A DNA stretch of 64,000 bases from Synaphobranchus kaupii (GCA_029718625.1 CM056395.1:26220160-26284159), one strand, 5' to 3'; counted from the first letter of the stretch, positions 47,037 to 59,254 are shown. Notes: a model not told the origin generated them from the sequence alone. Numbers and translations are program-made.

Positions 47037-47277
47037 CCCTTATATTATGTTACGGGTCAATTTGACCCGATTCAATGTTTGGCGTCTCTTAAAAACCAGT
47101 TAACCTTCATTTTTAATATGTAGTGATAAAAGACTAGTCAATTGGGAGACATACAAAAGGTGACACAGAAAGTATCAAAATTTTACTATTATAATAGTTT
47201 TGCATCAGTTAAAACTTTTGGGGTCAATTTGACCCCAAACATTAAAGGCATCATAAAATGTGAGCATAATATGAGGG
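47037..47277. mobile_element. piggyBac-like MITE, 241 bp, inverted relative to the 25.4-kb copy
   Basis: CCCTTATATTATGTT at the left, CATAATATGAGGG at the right, TTGA/TTAA flanks. Near each end stands a GGGTCAATTTGACCC-type palindrome. Its left 90 bp match the right end of the copy at 25394-25753. Confidence 0.8.
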
Positions 47278-47968
47278 TTAAATAAATAAGAAATGTAACC
47301 AGTAGTTCCTGCTTCTAACAAAAGGTAATTGAAAATATGTTGAATCCTGTTAGAGCAATATAGTTCTTAATATTCCGCATAATGTTTTATGTTCCTCAGT
47401 GTACTTTTTTATGTGTTGCAGTGGGTCACAGAGTGTTACCTGTTCTTTGCCTCCGGAGCACTAGTGGCAGACAGTAATTACCTTTTGACATATGAGCACG
47501 ATTAGATATCTAAGTCTATTTTCAGTGGCATAGTTGCACCAAAATATCCACTCCAGGACCAGGTTTTGTTGGAAATGGGGGGAAAAAAAACAATGTTTGC
47601 GTTAGTCCATAAGACTATTTTCAGGTGCTGTTTTAGGCCTAAACTTGAGAACTAAAAACTTCCCTGTAGCTGGGGGGTATTTAATCTATAGATTGGGGAC
47701 ATTTAAACTATCTGTGTATATATGTAATGTCAGGGACTTCTTGATTAGAACTGCAGAGTTGAATTTGCAAATGACAGCTTCATCCAGTGATATAAGGCTG
47801 TTACTGAACCATTGTTGTCGCTGATCAGTGTCTTCCTCTGCTGAAACGGGAACGAGCAACATTAGCAAACTGCTGATCCGTCTGATTCCTTCCCTTTGCA
47901 AAGTGCATTGCTAATAAATGATTAATTATGTAGACGCGCAGGCTCTGACACAGGGACCCTTTGCAGTG

Positions 47969-48002
47969 GTCTGCTAAATGACTGTAATGTAATGTAATGT
48001 AA
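47969..48002 (+). repeat. SINE tail remnant
   Basis: 'gtctgctaaatgactgtaat' followed by GTAAT repeats; no head. Confidence 0.6.
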
Positions 48003-49579
48003 ATGTCTCGCAAGCCGTGGCATTGCTGCTGGTTCCTCGCCCTGAAACAGACCAAGTTGATCACACAGGCATTTTCTTGGCATTTTCACATACGTTTCTT
48101 CTTCCTGCATCCAATACTGCATAGCGCATGGTATATAGAATAGCCCCCACCCCAGGCAACTCAATGAATATATGTGACAGATAATAAAAGTTCAAGAAAA
48201 TTTCTGACAGTGATTCTGATCGTTAATGGCCCGCGGGCGCGGAGGGTACCCTTATGAAACAATCAGAAACGGATTAGCTTTTGTGACCCGTGTAAGAGAG
48301 ACGGCCTGTGAGTTTGTTTAGAATGAAAAGCTCAATTAATCAGTGACCTTGATAAGGCTGGCAATACCGTGTTCGGTGTGGTCAGAAGCTATTTTCAGGC
48401 TGTGCCCCCCCCATCCCCCTCGTCCCTCCTAGGGCCAGCAACGCTTTTTTTTCCCTTCTATATTTAGCCTTGACCAGCCGTTTGTGTTGCTGTGAACACA
48501 ACCAGCCAGCAGGGGCAGTAGTTATAAATACTTGGCCTGCTTCATCAACACTGGGGCCTAGTGATAAAAAAAATTTAAAAAACTATATATATCGTATATA
48601 TGAAATCATGGAAATATGAATATGAATTTTGTGCTTGTTCTCCGTCGGGGGTCCCCCACAACAGGGGGGCGTGGAAAAACGCGGTCAGACTGATAGGTGT
48701 GGGCGAGGCGGGACGATCTCATCTTTCAGGAGATCCTCCCGTCATCTGGGCTCCATGGGTATTTTTGTGCGCCAGTAAAATAAATGGGATTTGTCAGCGC
48801 AACCCTGAGGCCTGAAATAGCCGAGATCGTGAACGGTGACATGAATCTATTTATTGCCAATAGCGGTTGATTAATGCAGAGTTCACAAGGCACATCGGTG
48901 GCCGCATAACTGTTTTTACATACAAATGGATACTGTCAAGTAGCAAGGCTCAAATATCACGGCAGTTTCCCACACCAAATACCAGTAAATGCTACAGACT
49001 ACCGTAAATGCATATTACACAGTTGCGGATTTAAAATGGTCAACATTTGTGATGCTGTATATTCATATGATAGAATTTTCATATGCATGTTTTAGTCCAT
49101 ACCCATGTACAGTACAATATTAAATTTCTATTTTTATGGTACAATAAAATGGTAGCATGATTAAAGATACTTTATATGCATACAGACCTTAGTTACATTC
49201 GACATGAAGCAAAAAAACCTATTAACAGCTTCAAAAAAAAAAAAAGCACACAAATTCTTTATAAATTGAAGAGAAATTCCATTTTTGGTTTATACATGAA
49301 AAATAACTCAGTAAAATCATGTAATGGGGCCTCACAGGATTCAGGCAGTTTTCTACTGTTATTTACAAAACAATTCACAGGGGCTATTCACTCCTACTGC
49401 ACAGCGTGCTTCAATTCAAGAATATTTTATTTGTCTCACATGGGGCAATTAAGTTGGCTTATCGAAGAGCTGCTGAACCTCTAATGTTTATCATGAAAAA
49501 GAAAGCAAAGTAAGCCTTTAAATGTGTCAGCGCAGTTCAACTGAATCGAGGCCCCACTGTTTAATTTTTCTTTTTTTAA

Positions 49580-49611
49580 TTTATTTAAATGCGTGTAATT
49601 TATAATTTATT
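49580..49611 (-). promoter_or_regulatory. MYOZ2 poly(A) signals
   Basis: Two AATAAA hexamers on the minus strand at 49606-49611 and 49580-49585, 229-260 bases after the stop, in an AT-rich tract. Suitable for a short 3' UTR. Confidence 0.55.
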
Positions 49612-49839
49612 ATTCACTGTACAATTCTGACACGATGGTGGCGGAAGTTAAAGTGGAAAGGCACGGAATCCGTCTGTCCGCTCTGGCGTGCATCGACAAT
49701 GGCGTGCCTCTGCTCTCGCTGCAAGGGAGGGGAGGGAGGGGGGGGGGGGGCTTTTGGTGTGAGGTGACACATTTTGCGTGAGCCTTCTGTCTGGTTGAAT
49801 CAATCACGCCCCGTCAGGTCGGAGGTATCGGCAGGCGGC

Positions 49840-50065
49840 TCAGAGGTCGTCGGACTCCGGGGCGTCCCCCGGCTCCAGCCCCGTGCTGGGGAGAATGAGG
49901 GGAGCTCCGTCTGATATCCACCCCTGGGCCGTCCTGTTGAAGGTGGGCCGTTTGGCCGCGGGATCCTGGAGCTCGGGGTATTTTGGGTGGTTCAGGTCCA
50001 CCTCGGGAAGCTTGAAGGTTATCCCTCTGGGGGCTTTATCGAAACCGCCAAACGGAATGGCAACC
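49840..50065 (-). CDS. myoz2: MYOZ2 last coding exon 5
   Basis: 226 bp; one base completes Arg, then [20 protein letters not shown] and [29 protein letters not shown], and a tail ending PESDDL. The E-S-D-D-L terminus is the class of PDZ ligand that myozenins use to bind ZASP/Cypher. Stop at 49840-49842. Confidence 0.97.
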
Positions 50066-53000
50066 CTGGGGGGTGAGAGACGCGACTGTGAGGGCGACAT
50101 CTTTCTTTACAGCCTCCACCAATAACCTTCACAGGATGGCCATCGTTCTACAGCCTCCACCAATAACCTTCACAGGATGGCCATCGTTCTACAGCCTCCA
50201 CCAATAACCTTCACAGGATGGCCATCGTTCTACAGCCTCCACCAATAACCTTCAAAGGATGACCATCGTTCTACAGCCTCCACCAATAACCTTGAAAGGA
50301 TGACCATCGTTCTACAGCCTCCACCAATAACCTTCAAAGGATGACCATCGTTCTACAGCTTCCACCAATAACCTTCAAAGGATGACCATCGTTCTACAGC
50401 CTCCACCAATAACCTTCAAAGGATGACCATCGTTCTACAGCCTCCACCAATAACCTTCAAAGGATGACCATCGTTCTACAGCCTCCACCAATAACCTTCA
50501 CAGGATGACCATCGTTCTACAGCCTCCACCAATAACCTTCACAGGATGACCATCGTTCTACAGCTTCCACCAATAACCTTCACAGGATGACCATCGTTCT
50601 ACAGCCTCCACCAATAACCTTCAAAGGATGACCATCGTTCTACAGCTTCCACCAATAACCTTTACAGGATGACCATCGTTCTACAGCCTCCACCAATAAC
50701 CTTCAAAGGATGACCATCGTTCTACAGCTTCCACCAATAACCTTCAAAGGATGACCATCGTTCTACAGCTTCCACCAATAACCTTCACAGGATGACCATC
50801 GTTCTACAGTCTCCACCAATAACCTTCAAAGGATGACCATCGTTCTACAGCTTCCACCAATAACCTTCACAGGATGACCATCGTTCTACAGCCTCCACCA
50901 ATAACCTTCACAGGATGACCATCGTTCTACAGCTTCCACCAATAACCTTCACAGGATGACCATCGTTCTACAGCCTCCACCGATAACCTTCAAAGGATGA
51001 CCATCGTTCTACAGCTTCCACCAATAACCTTCACAGGATGACCATCGTTCTACAGCCTCCACCGATAACCTTCAAAGGATGACCATCGTTCTACAGCTTC
51101 CACCAATAACCTTCACAGGATGACCATCGTTCTACAGCCTCCACCAATAACCTTCACAGGATGACCATCGTTCTACAGCCTCCACCAATAACCTTCACAG
51201 GATGGCCATCGTTCTACAGCCTCCACCAATAACCTTCACAGGATGGCCATCATTCTACAGCCTCCACCAATAACCTTCACTGGATGACCATCGTTCTACA
51301 GCCTCCACCAATAACCTTCACAGGATGGCCATTGTTCTACAGCTTCCACCAATAACCTTCACAGGATGGCCATCGTTCTACAGCCTCCACCAATAACCTT
51401 CACAGGATGGCCATCGTTCTACAGCCTCCACCAATAACCTTCACTGGATGACCATCGTTCTACAGCCTCCACCAATAACCTTCACTGGATGACGATCGTT
51501 CTACAGCCTCCACCAATAACCTTCACAGGATGGCCATCGTTCTACAGCCTCCACCAATAACCTTCACTGGATGACCATCGTTCTACAGCCTCCACCAATA
51601 ACCTTCAAAGGATGACCATCGTTCAACAGCCTCCACCAATAACCTTCACAGGATGGCCATCGTTCTACAGCCTCCACCAATAACCTTCACAGGATGACCA
51701 CTGACATTAGAATTATGGCATGCCGGCAGTGGTTGTGGCATGCCGGCTGTGGTTATGGCATGCTGGCAGTGGTTATGGCATGCTGGCAGTGGTTATCTGC
51801 CAAGTAAGGCACTGCACAGCCTCGGGTCAGCTTATTCATTTGTTCCCTATTCGGCCTTTCTCTTGATATTACAGATAAGAGACTATCGGTATGAGCAGTT
51901 ATTCTTTAAGACTGTGAGCAACAGTGTAGTATAACAGGTAGGGAATTTAACCTAAAGGTTGCAGGTTTGATTCCAAGGACATTGGTACCCTTCAGGTAAA
52001 TTGCTTCAGTACATATCCAGCTGATACACAATAAAATGTCCAGTATTATTTAAACTCTAACAGAGTACATATGAGTCCAATCTGGACCATATATACTCTG
52101 TAAGAGTTGATTTAACACTGAACATTTTATTGCATACTATGTTTAAAAAGATGAAAAAGTTGTGTAAACCACCCTGGATAAGAGCATCTGCTAAGTGTCA
52201 GTAATATAATTTTCAGAGCTGTGATTGTTTAAGAACCTCGCTGGCCAGATGGTGACAAGGAAACTGGGTTTATTCTCAGAGACAGAACAACATCGAGAAT
52301 CATGTATGAAATACATCTCCCTTATAATTAATATTTAATTTGTGCATAGCACATCCTGTTTCCCAAAAGGAGCTACCATTTTGTTTTTATATTACTTTCA
52401 TTGATTGTTTTTTGGTCTTTCTCCCTCTATTTTTATTACCTTTTTTATGTAATGTCAATACATTTTAATAATTGTAAAATGAATAAAGCACAAACACAAA
52501 ACACTCTAAGATGGTCTTAACTCTAAGATGCTTTTGGGAGACGGGGCCCAGGTCAACCTGCTCCTTGTGTTTTAAATGTGTGACAGCTGACGTGTGCTTG
52601 TTAATGAAGAAGTCTAAGTTTAAATCCTGAGCCTACCTGTTAAAGCTCTTGTAGTCAGGGCCCTCTGGCTTCGGTTCAGGCGCTGGCATTTTCACGTTGA
52701 GCGTTTCTGCCAGGGCGGGGTCATCGATGATGGCCTGCTCCCAGGGGGAGTGGTAGGATTTGGGGACGGCCGTTGTATTAAACTTCTCGGCGGGGATGTC
52801 CTTCAGGGGCCCCCCGTACCCTGAAACACACGCCAGTCCGCTGTGACCTCCAACCCTACAAAAGCCCCCCTCACAGTATCCGGAGAAAGAGCGTGATTTT
52901 GTTGTTGTTTTGTTTTATGGGGACAGGCCACTAACCAGCACGTTGCAGGTTTAATTCATCAGCTGAACATTGGTGTTGTACCTCTGATCAAAGTGCCTAA

Positions 53001-55886
53001 CTGGATTTATTGCTTCGGTAAAGATACAGGACTTTGGAAGGAGAGGATCTGCCGTAAAGCTTTTTGTCCCTGCAGCTGTTGGACTGCTTAATTACACTGG
53101 ACGTCTCAAAACAATGGGGGCGGATGAGGAACTGTTGTTGCTTTTGACGCTCAATTTTTCATCATAATTAATAATTATATATATTTGATATAATTTTGAT
53201 CATAATACTATTAATAATAGTAATTTTAATCATAATCATGTTTCACTCCTCTCATGCCTTCACTTTGATGTGAGGCATCTGATTAAATTGAATGTCTTTA
53301 TTTAACATGTCTGTTTGTATTTCGTGGGTCTTCCCCACTGTCTTTGTCTTTTTTGTTGCTGGCAACTACAACTGAAGTTCCCTCACGGGAAAATAAACAT
53401 TATTCTATTCTATTCTATTCTATTCTAAATATTTAGCCTACTGTATATGAATAGATAATGTGTCAGACTCAGATAGGTTCTGTAGAGACTTTCTGCTGTA
53501 CAGGTCATTTAAATAACGCATGTGAAGACTCAGTATAAACTGCAATCTGAACCTGAGGGGCCCATTTGTGTTTTCCTCCACGAACACTCAATGTGCCACA
53601 AGGAATTTACCTTTTTAGACTCATGCTGGGTTTCCTATTTATATTTATATATCTATAATAGTCTCGTATTATAGAAATCTATTATGACTGACGTGCCCCG
53701 GGTTAGGCCGAGACCGCATGAGACAATGATTGCGTTCCACCGCAAGCGACAGAGGGCATTTAAGGGGTCATGCCGGAGACTGCCGTAGGCGGTTCGATTG
53801 CACGCAAGACTATCTCTTTGGACCACCTTAACAGAGAACGGTACTCCAGTTTTCACACAGGACAGGTGCGTCCCATTTTGGAGAAGAGGAATATTTCCAG
53901 CGGAGAAATAATGAGGTGGGGGTGGGCGGGAGGGGAACAAGAAACGCTCAATCATTCAGCTGAAGGTGTGTCTCGTCATCATTAGTCCACTGTGGCCCCA
54001 TTTTCACATCCTGGCTTTCCACGTTGGGAAAGCCTGGTGGTGATGATGGCGTATAATGATTCTGAATGTAACATGAGAGCTTGGCCCAGCGTAATGAGGA
54101 GTGCCTAATGTTCTCTGATTTTTTGAGTGCTCTGTAATTACGACGCGGTGTCCCATGTGGGGGAAGGCCTGGAAATAGCGCCGATCTAAAGGCCATGTTT
54201 ACCTCGCGAGGTGCAAGGAGACGGCCCGGGCCTGTCGGGTGACGCGGAGCTGCAGCGTTTAGGCTTAACCCCACCCCCCCCCGGGGCGACATCTCCCGCT
54301 GATGATTTTCAGAAAGGACGGGAGACAGCGGGGGGGGCAGGATATGTTTGGCACGCCGTGTGCCTGTACGCATCACGTGACGGGGCCGTCGATACCGCGC
54401 GAAGACGGCCACACTCGTCTTAAAAGCCTCAAACTATTTATTTTCTTGGAATTTATGATTTTCCCAGAATCCTGTCTGTGCATCCCGTTACTCTACAGGT
54501 AATTGTTGGCTTCTGTGAAACTCCTGGCAGGAATACTGTATATCCTGGCAGAGCTCTGCACCGGCTAAGTGAATTAGAACAGCAACAAAAAAAAAAGGCT
54601 GTCGGCCAATTCGTAATGACCCCACTTTGCTTATTAATACAGCAGCAAGAACCGCTGAACGTGCAGCACGGCTCTTCTGAGGTCATTCTGTCTCCGGGGG
54701 GCGTTTCGGGCGGGTTTTAGGGACAGGGCGGAGGGGGGAACCCCCCAATACCTGGGGCGATGGATTCGGGGTTCGCTGAGTTCCTCGGGTCTGGTGTGTT
54801 TGGGGGCGTTTTGGCTTCCCCGTCGTTTCCCTCTCCCATTGTCCCGTTGTTCTGAACTTGAACATCGTTCTGTGGGGAAAGAGGTCCATTTTCACTCTTA
54901 ACAGAACCAGGTTCGCCCTCCAAAAACAGAATCTTCTCCACGTTAGCTGAGCCCCACACCCCAGTAACCTGCACCTCAAATAAACCCTGGTCATCAAATG
55001 ACCGCAACCTTTGCAAAAGGAAGCGGGAAACCTGGCAATTAGACGTATCCGCAGACGGCATAGATGTAGCCCTAGAAGTCAAAAAGTGACAGTGCTTCAA
55101 AAGCTGACCTCCCCAAAGTCCCCCCTGTTTATCAGGCTTAAAGGGCCCGATGTCAGATGACGAGTTCTAGGCAAGCTGCCCGTCTAACCTCACCGTTCGC
55201 AGGGTGCAACGCAAGCCAACCTTCACCTGCTCTTACGTCTTAAGGCAGAGTAAGTGAACGTTTCATTTGTTTAACGTTCCGGCATTAAAGCCCTGGCAGA
55301 TTGACTCCTGTCGGCCAGTAATCTTTTTCCGAGTTTGGATAGCATCATCCAATGAGCCAATCAGAGCAAAGGCATGTCAGCAGACGCCGATAAACAGAGT
55401 AGCGGCCCTTGACTAAAGAGAGCTGGCGTCTGCCTACAGTACCCTGAAGAGATAAGCACAGGTCCAAGATCAGCTTACCCACCCACAGTCCTGACCCTAA
55501 ACATTATGAGCTGAAAACATCAAACTGACCTTGGACCAGTACTGGTGGGATTTCACTACACTTTTTTTCTCTACCTCCCGAGCCGTTTCTACTCAGACCT
55601 CCCGAGAAAAAAATTACGGGGGTGGAACGTTGGATCCACAGCCTTTTGCTCTACCTCCCGTGCCAAACAGAGCTGCCATTTCGACGAGACAAACGAAGCC
55701 TTAACTCACGTTGAGCTGCACGTTGGCCTCGTTCTGTATGCTCTCGAAGGTGTACTTCTCCGACCTCCTCTGTCGCATCTTGAAGAGGCGGGACCCTCTG
55801 TTAGAGAGCAGGGACAGTTCCTCCAACATGATGTCTTTAGGAGTGCACAGCTTTTTTCCAAGATCCATGGTGTCTTCTGGAGGAGG

Positions 55887-55924
<38 letters not shown>

Positions 55925-57020
55925 CTTTTACCAAGCTGGGAAAATGAAAGTAAATTGAAAAAGGTCCTTGGCGAGCTGATGCTGTTGGTGTGAAACAGCT
56001 TGTAGTGGGTTCCCTGGCCTTAGCTGTTCTCTTCTATTCATAACACACGACTCCCTGGGAGAAAGCCCTAAGTTGTGCCAGTATCTTGTTTCCCCTGAAA
56101 GGAATCTGATCCCAACTATGGCTGGCACTCTCTCTTCTAAACTATCAACAAAGACTGCCTTCTCAAAAAACTGCATTCATTTCAGCTTGAGCTTATAAAT
56201 GATGTACACTGTCTACAGATCAAGGCTGTCACCGTTATCCCAAAACAAAAACTTCAAGTTGTTTTACATTAAATTTAAATATGTATTTATTTCAAAACAA
56301 AATATGCAGGGGTAGTTGGAACCAAGAAACCTTATTCAAACCACCTCTTAATGCTTATAAGGAGGCAGGTTATGGATTTTTCAGTTATGGCGTTTCCAGT
56401 ATCATGACCAGGTTATTAAGCAGACGAACTGTCTTTGCTGTAATGGTTTTTGCATAATCTACACGTGCTCCAAAGACCAGGGTCATGACACTCGCATATT
56501 CTTCATGATGTGTGATCAGGGTGCTCATCTAGAATGTAAGCGGATATAATATGGAACCTTTTCACCTCTAAATCACTTCTTCATGCATCTATAACAGTCC
56601 CCCGCCCCAACAAAATGGTGCTTATGGAGATGTCAGTGGCCAATCAAAAGCTGAAAGGATATCCTGGCGGAATGTTTCTCAGCTGTTTTGGATCTTCATG
56701 CCTTCCCAGTGGCTATGCAGTTGTTCCCACCAGAAATAGACGCTTCAAAAAGGACGACTACAAAAGGATTAGTCGCCTTTGGCAGCGTAGCGTCCCGCTA
56801 ACTTATTTACGGCTAGACGGGAGAGCCGCGGAGACATTCTGCGCAGCCGATTAGCATGTGTCCCTCAAACAGAGGGGTGTGTGCGCGTATGTGTGTGTGT
56901 GTGCGTCACAGTGCTACCAGCGTTTGGCTACGTCATACCGTTGGAACCCTGGACCTCCCGACAGATAGCGGCCGCCTGCATCTTCCGCTCTTTGGCGGAC
57001 AGGGTGCTGAAGCGGGACAT
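49840..57020 (-). CDS. myoz2: MYOZ2 gene (myozenin-2 / calsarcin-1), five coding exons, intact
   Basis: Sarcomeric Z-disc protein. Known for the family: it binds calcineurin, alpha-actinin, filamin C, telethonin and the ZASP PDZ domain, and is expressed in heart and slow muscle. Seen here: exons 56939-57020, 55710-55876, 54752-54869, 52637-52820 and 49840-50065 join in phase to 777 nt, 258 codons plus stop (human 264). Landmarks in order: [102 protein letters not shown] and the C-terminal ESDDL PDZ ligand. It is adjacent to USP53 in the same direction, as in human. A teleost paralogue (a/b) cannot be excluded. Confidence 0.97.
50109..51702. repeat. 41-bp minisatellite, about 39 copies, in the last MYOZ2 intron
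   Basis: Units read 'cctccaccaataaccttcac' + 'aggatggccatcgttctaca' + g, with common variants (tTccacc, aaAggatgAcc, acTggatg). It begins only 43 bases from the last exon. Variants cluster: GGCC types at both ends, AAAGGATGACC types in the middle. Confidence 0.96.
51915..52211 (+). mobile_element. SINE interrupted by a MITE
   Basis: SINE head with 'caacagtgtagtataacagg' and B-box-like GGTTTGATTCC, then the MITE at 52029-52132, then the SINE tail 'ccctggataagagcatctgc' and 'taagtgtcagtaatataat'. Confidence 0.78.
52029..52132. mobile_element. 104-bp palindromic MITE
   Basis: Perfect 11-bp ends CAATAAAATGT / ACATTTTATTG; the arms fold on 'actctaacagagt' / 'actctgtaagagt'. No coding capacity. 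Its position splits a SINE, so it is the younger insertion. Confidence 0.82.
52637..52820 (-). CDS. myoz2: MYOZ2 coding exon 4
   Basis: 184 bp; (G)[37 protein letters not shown] and [10 protein letters not shown], ending in AG before GTAGGC. The SPWEQAI motif is diagnostic. Intact. Confidence 0.96.
52821..54751. other. MYOZ2 intron 3
   Basis: A decayed SINE relic (52915-53030), a (TATTC)n microsatellite at 53398-53426, and G-rich patches near 53915 and 54330. No extra exon seen. Confidence 0.5.
53398..53426. repeat. (TATTC)n microsatellite
   Basis: Five to six pentamer copies. Confidence 0.9.
54752..54869 (-). CDS. myoz2: MYOZ2 coding exon 3
   Basis: 118 bp after TTTCCCCACAG; encodes [20 protein letters not shown] then [19 protein letters not shown] plus one base. 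The TPPNTPDPR motif is shared by MYOZ proteins. Its frame stays open upstream for a further 230 bp into the intron. Confidence 0.95.
54870..55709. other. MYOZ2 intron 2
   Basis: The 3' 230 bp are open in the frame of exon 3; the rest has no notable feature. Confidence 0.5.
55710..55876 (-). CDS. myoz2: MYOZ2 coding exon 2
   Basis: 167 bp; begins in phase 1 with (E)[19 protein letters not shown], continues [30 protein letters not shown] and ends ANVQLN before GTGAGT. This is the most conserved myozenin block. Intact. Confidence 0.96.
55890..55922. repeat. (GA)n microsatellite at the MYOZ2 exon 2 acceptor
   Basis: Sixteen GA units, 13 bases from the acceptor of exon 2; on the transcript a (UC)n run upstream of CCTCCTCCAG. 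Confidence 0.92.
55923..56938. other. MYOZ2 intron 1 (coding side)
   Basis: About 1 kb with a short GT run at 56887-56903. No other exon-like segment. Confidence 0.5.
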
Positions 57021-57051
57021 CGGCGGTTAAAGATGGGTGCAGAGGCTAACC
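56939..57051 (-). CDS. myoz2: MYOZ2 coding exon 1 (start codon)
   Basis: ATG at 57018-57020. The 82 coding bases encode [19 protein letters not shown] and CREVQGSN plus one base before GTATGA. The KERK-rich helix matches the myozenin N-terminus. A TTTTCCGATCCCTCAG acceptor just upstream places the exon start at 57051, so the 5' UTR is split. Confidence 0.93.
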
Positions 57052-57109
57052 CTGAGGGATCGGAAAACACAAAAGGACACATGGCAATGTACGTTCCCTT
57101 TCCAGACCT

Positions 57110-57346
57110 GGGGCCACGTGTATAAACAGCGCTGAGCAGAAAAGTGCCCCCAGAAAGCCGCGTAAGGGAGTTTCCGCGCATAAATAAAAAAAATACGTCT
57201 GCACACGCTGGACACCATGCGTACGCAGTGTTTAGCGTCAGTGTGATATGGCGACACCGTGATCGAAACGCAGAGGGAGAAAATGCAGAAGTTTGTGTGA
57301 GCAGATTTCCCACTTTGTTCTTTTACGCGTTTTATACATGTGGCCT
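57110..57346. mobile_element. MITE, inverse copy of the 46.7-kb element
   Basis: 'ggggccacgtgtataaac' to 'tttatacatgtggcc'; shares 'gcgtaagggagtttccgcg', 'gcgtacgcagtgtttag' and 'gtgatatggcgacaccgtga' with the complement of 46708-46998. GGGCC ends suggest a Harbinger-type origin (inference). Confidence 0.72.
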
Positions 57347-57556
57347 CTGGGTTCAGATAGTATTCCCTTTGGATTCAAATACTGTTCTGTGCTCTATTGA
57401 TCTTTCCTGGTGCATTTGAGCCTGCTATAGGAGGAGAATAATGGGCGGGGTTTACACTTTTGGGATTATTTCATTTGTTCCAGTACACCGGGCAAGATTA
57501 GTCAAACGCAGAAAAGTATTTGAATCCAAAACAAATACTGTTTGAACCCAGGTCTG
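57343..57556. mobile_element. Palindromic MITE, about 214 bp
   Basis: 'ggttcagatagtattccctt' with 'tggattcaaatactgttctg' at the left is mirrored by 'gaaaagtatttgaatccaaa' with 'acaaatactgtttgaaccca' at the right. Confidence 0.7.
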
Positions 57557-59254
57557 TTCCTTTCCACTGACTCTGAGAAGAAGATAAAAAAAGAAGAGAG
57601 AGAGAGAGAGAGAACGTGCCACTGCAGGTTATTTGGGGGAGATTGTTGGGAGAGCGCGATCGATTGTCTGCTCCGCTCACTGCTCCTGATGGAAAACCTT
57701 TGAAATTCCCATTTGCTGGACATCCTAAAAGGGCAATGTCAGGGCTTCCTTTTAGATGTCCCTGAGTGGAGTACCCAGCAGTAGGCATTGATGTGCCACA
57801 GGCATTTAGAGTACCCTGTGGCATGTGCTGGCTGTGTGGTTTTTGCGGTGTTGGAGTTGGCCACCGCGGGCTACCGTGGCTTAGAAGCCAGGGGCTGCCA
57901 ACTGCGCCGAAGAAATTCTTTCCATTTGACGCACTAGGTGCGCCGCGAAGCGCACCTCCCGTTCTGACGTAACGCGTCTGCTCGCATCAGTGATTCTAGA
58001 GCATGATACGGTTGTGGTTGTCCTCATCAAAAGATGCCTTGGAGTCCTATTCAGATATTCAAAACCCAACTCAGATTCCGAGGCAGTTGTCAGGAAGTGT
58101 AAGGGTTAAAGTTACTTTAGGGGCGACACTCAAATACACGCTATACCCCTGTAGCCCCTGAAACCCGCCCCCCCCCGCATCCTGCCCCCGCCTGCCCATG
58201 CCACCCGAAACCACAGAGTCTCCAAGTAATGCCCACCTCTATATATAAGTCTCACATTGTGTCACAGTATTTATATCCAATAGAAACACCCCCTGCCTCC
58301 CCCAAAATGATACAGCAATACAATTCCCTTATTCCCCTATTTTAAACATGTCCGCTTTTTCAATTGGCACTAGAAACATGAATTACGCCTGAAAAATACG
58401 TGCCATATTTGCCGGGAAACACCTCCCGTGGGGAAGATCGAGAGTGAAAAAGAAGGTAGAGAAATAGAGATAGAACACACTAGCGGTGTACTGGGAGAAG
58501 CACCAGAAAAACCGTTAGATACACATCAATTCCATATTGATGCTGGATTGTCCTAAAAAAGGACTCTCGGTAATGCTGTGGGCTAGCCAGCAAATCACCA
58601 CAAAGGAATCCGCTCAAGAGCTACATCCGCGACTACAAAAGTTAACCTCCAAACTGCCCTTCAATGCCTGCTTGGATTTCCAAGGTTTTCCCTCCGATTT
58701 CTCATAGCATTCCCAACTGACAAATCCTGCAGATGTCCTCTATCGCAGTTCAGTCAGGATTGACCCTTCGTCTAGCCTGTGCAGTCTTCACAATTTAAGC
58801 CTCAAGTCAAACACCCTCGAGCTAAAACCAGCAGGAAGCCAGTACAGACTGACCTGTGCCTGTGCCTGTACAGACAACATTAACAGTACGGAAATCGCTC
58901 GACCTTCAACCATCAATAAATGACTCAAATCAAATGAAGCAAAGAAACAGTCGTGTTGAGAATTGACGTTTGCTTTTTAAAAATTTGTTCTTGAGTTAAA
59001 TATAAACCGTAGAACAAAAAAAGAAACACTTAACAATATTTAAAATATTTAAAAGTTTCTGAATGGGAAGAACAAGTTTGAAGCTGGTCACAAGCGCGTG
59101 GGTATGTGGTGGACGGCGTCGTAAGACAAAGGACGCTTGTTAACATTGAGCAGAGCTCTGAAAACAGCGGTACCGTTAAAGCCCTTCCACAGCGACGGGG
59201 TGCGAGGCGGAGAGACGAAAAGCAGACGCACCTGTGGGGGGGCAGGTCCCTTAC

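Larger units (their letters stand above)
44710..49579. other. USP53-MYOZ2 intergenic region
   Basis: Apart from the possible USP53 5' exon and promoter (44.7-45.3 kb) it holds a 17-bp tandem repeat, two MITEs (46708-46998, 47037-47277) and a SINE tail (47969-48002). 48200-49575 has only simple A/T runs. No exon-like segment noticed. Confidence 0.5.
51703..52636. other. Rest of MYOZ2 intron 4
   Basis: Four 'ggttatggcatgctggcagt' units at 51715-51795, then the SINE with its nested MITE (51915-52211), then 420 bp of plain intron. Confidence 0.55.
57052..59254. other. MYOZ2 5' intron (between noncoding exon and start exon)
   Basis: Two MITEs back to back (57110-57346, 57343-57556), a GA run at 57595-57613, and CpG-rich DNA at 57880-58000. 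Nothing coding recognised. Confidence 0.45.

Noticed and set aside
56615..56854. 79-residue plus-strand ORF ([14 protein letters not shown]...)
   Set aside because: Lies in a MYOZ2 intron, no start or splice context, no recognised family.
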